This document shows, piece by piece, positions 4,350 to 5,675 of a DNA stretch of 5,675 nucleotides. The position numbers and the translations under genes are program-made. Positions within the stretch are counted from its first letter, which is position 1, and the number at the start of each line of letters is the position of its first letter. Source of the stretch: an uncultured Steroidobacter sp. (GTDB lineage: Bacteria; Pseudomonadota; Gammaproteobacteria; Steroidobacterales; Steroidobacteraceae); NCBI GenBank assembly GCA_946478975.1, contig CAMLEO010000381.1, positions 1 to 5,675 of the forward strand, in the 5' to 3' direction. The notes beneath the pieces were generated by a model, which worked only from the letters and a program-made list of their open reading frames with translations, made no database searches and had not been told where the DNA came from.

Positions 4350-5675
4350 ATGCCCGATAGAATCAAGAGTCTGCTGATCGCCAACCGCGGCGAAATCGCC
4401 ATTCGCGTGATGCGCGCGGCGGCCGAGTTGGGGATTCGCACGGTCGCGATCTACTCCCAGGAAGATCGCTTCTCACTGCATCGCATGAAGGCGGACGAGA
4501 GTTATCTGGTCGGCGCCGGCAAAACACCCGTCGAGGCGTATCTCGACATCGCCGACATCGTGCGCATCGCGAAGGCGGCGCAGGTCGATGCTGTGCATCC
4601 CGGTTATGGTTTTTTGTCGGAAAATCCAGCCTTCGCTGAAGCCTGCGCGGCCGCGGGCCTGATCTTCGTCGGCCCCACGCCCGACATCATGCGCCGGCTT
4701 GGAAACAAGGTGATGGCCCGCAACCTCGCTGTGTCCGCAGGTGTGCCGGTGATGCCGGCGACGCCGCCGCTGCCGCGAGACGATGCAGAAACATTGCGGC
4801 TGGCTCGCGAAGTCGGCTTTCCAGTCATGCTCAAAGCGAGTTGGGGCGGCGGCGGTCGCGGTATGCGCATCGTCGAAAGCGAGAGTGAGCTGCCGGAAAT
4901 GGTTGCGACCGCTCGGCGCGAAGCCAAGGCCGCATTCGGCAATGATGAGGTGTATCTCGAAAAGCTGGTCCGCCGTGCACGCCACATTGAAGTGCAGTTG
5001 CTAGGCGACTCGCATGGCAATTTGGTGCATTTGTTCGAGCGCGACTGCACCGTTCAGCGGCGCAATCAAAAGGTGATCGAGCGAGCGCCCGCGACGTTCT
5101 TCAGCGCTGAGCAGCGCGAGGCACTGTGCGGGGAGGCGCTCAAGATCGGTCGTGCCGTCGGTTACGTCAACGCCGGCACCGTGGAATTCTTGCAGGACGC
5201 CGACTCCGGCAAGTTTTATTTCATCGAAGTGAACCCGCGCGTGCAGGTCGAGCACACCGTCACTGAAGCGGTGACGGGCATCGATATCGTGCGCGCGCAG
5301 ATCCGAATCGCTGAAGGCGCGAAGATCGGCGAACCCGACAGCGGCGTGCCGAAGCAGGAGGATATTCGGCTCAACGGCTACGCGATGCAGTGTCGCGTCA
5401 CGACCGAAGATCCGGAAAACAACTTCATTCCCGACTACGGCCGCATCACTGCATATCGCAGTCCGGCGGGCTTCGGCATTCGTCTCGACGCGGGCACCGC
5501 ATACAGCGGCGCCATCATCACTCGTTCATATGACTCGCTGCTGGTGAAAGTGACGGCGTGGTCGCCGACGCCGGCTGAAACAATCGCTCGCATGCATCGT
5601 GCGTTGTGGGAGTTTCGCGTGCGCGGCGTAGTTACAAACCTGCGCTTCCTCGATCAGCTCATCATGCATCCGCAG
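4350..5675 (+). CDS. pyc: Pyruvate carboxylase, N-terminal biotin carboxylase part (3' end off window)
   Basis: Pyruvate carboxylase uses ATP and bicarbonate to carboxylate biotin, then transfers the carboxyl group to pyruvate to make oxaloacetate, replenishing the TCA cycle. The 442 codons seen cover the biotin carboxylase domain: ANRGEIAIR (11-19), AVHPGYGFLSENP (81-93), the ATP-grasp loop KASWGGGGRGM (162-172), EVYLEKLV (200-207), RHIEVQ (211-216), ERDCTVQRRNQKVIERAP (230-247), FIEVNPRVQVEHTVTE (291-306), and the carboxylase C-terminal part from about 338. HLFERDCTVQRRNQKVIERAP-type wording, DYGRITAYRSPAGFGIRLD and FRVRGVVTNLRFL are typical of pyruvate carboxylase rather than AccC or propionyl-CoA carboxylase. 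The transferase and biotin-carrier domains that would prove it lie beyond the edge (usual length about 1150 aa). The ATG at 4350 is the only start possible before the conserved N-terminus, since an in-frame TGA sits at 4344-4346; GGCGAG eight bases upstream is a weak ribosome-binding site. Confidence 0.92.
   Translation, partial: MPDRIKSLLIANRGEIAIRVMRAAAELGIRTVAIYSQEDRFSLHRMKADESYLVGAGKTPVEAYLDIADIVRIAKAAQVDAVHPGYGFLSENPAFAEACAAAGLIFVGPTPDIMRRLGNKVMARNLAVSAGVPVMPATPPLPRDDAETLRLAREVGFPVMLKASWGGGGRGMRIVESESELPEMVATARREAKAAFGNDEVYLEKLVRRARHIEVQLLGDSHGNLVHLFERDCTVQRRNQKVIERAPATFFSAEQREALCGEALKIGRAVGYVNAGTVEFLQDADSGKFYFIEVNPRVQVEHTVTEAVTGIDIVRAQIRIAEGAKIGEPDSGVPKQEDIRLNGYAMQCRVTTEDPENNFIPDYGRITAYRSPAGFGIRLDAGTAYSGAIITRSYDSLLVKVTAWSPTPAETIARMHRALWEFRVRGVVTNLRFLDQLIMHPQ

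Noticed and set aside
4350..5675. AccC (acetyl-CoA carboxylase biotin carboxylase) or propionyl-CoA carboxylase alpha subunit
   Set aside because: The FERDCTVQRRNQKVIERAP, DYGRITAYR and FRVRGVVTNLRFL wording is that of pyruvate carboxylase; AccC and PCC have GERDCS-type and RRHQK-type versions. No accB lies upstream.

Overview
This is a GC-rich bacterial chromosomal stretch, most likely from a gammaproteobacterium. The clearest taxonomic clue is a gammaproteobacterial-type glutamate--cysteine ligase (GshA of the E. coli family). The combination with a single-chain pyruvate carboxylase and abundant GGDEF genes would fit the Nevskiales/Steroidobacterales/Xanthomonadales side of that class, but this placement is inference. 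No phage, IS element, CRISPR array, tRNA or rRNA is visible.

Layout from left to right: (1) on the minus strand, the 5' part of a membrane-anchored GGDEF protein (1-511, running off the left edge); (2) a 208-nt divergent intergenic region with one AT-rich patch that could hold back-to-back -10 elements; (3) gshA on the plus strand (720-2303), complete; (4) a roughly 340-395-nt non-coding region with an 11-bp inverted repeat and several small hairpins; (5) a chain of overlapping plus-strand reading frames: a possible 19-codon leader peptide (2643-2702), a small unrecognised protein of 73 aa (2699-2920), and a six-TM diguanylate cyclase with intact GGEEF and I-site (2863 or 2917 to 4179); (6) a 170-nt intergenic region with a plausible sigma70 promoter, a hairpin and a GC hexamer repeat; (7) the first 442 codons of pyruvate carboxylase (4350 to the right edge).

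Functionally these are mostly independent units: glutathione synthesis (gshA), anaplerotic oxaloacetate formation (pyc) and two c-di-GMP signalling genes on either side of gshA. The least ordinary part is 2643-2920. There, an unrecognised small ORF is joined to the diguanylate cyclase by an overlap, and the cyclase has no well-placed canonical start with a good ribosome-binding site. A CTG overlapping the upstream stop (CTGA), 6 nt after an AGGA, is a credible translationally coupled alternative to the GTG at 2863. No obviously new system is present; this small-ORF/cyclase pair is the best candidate for follow-up.
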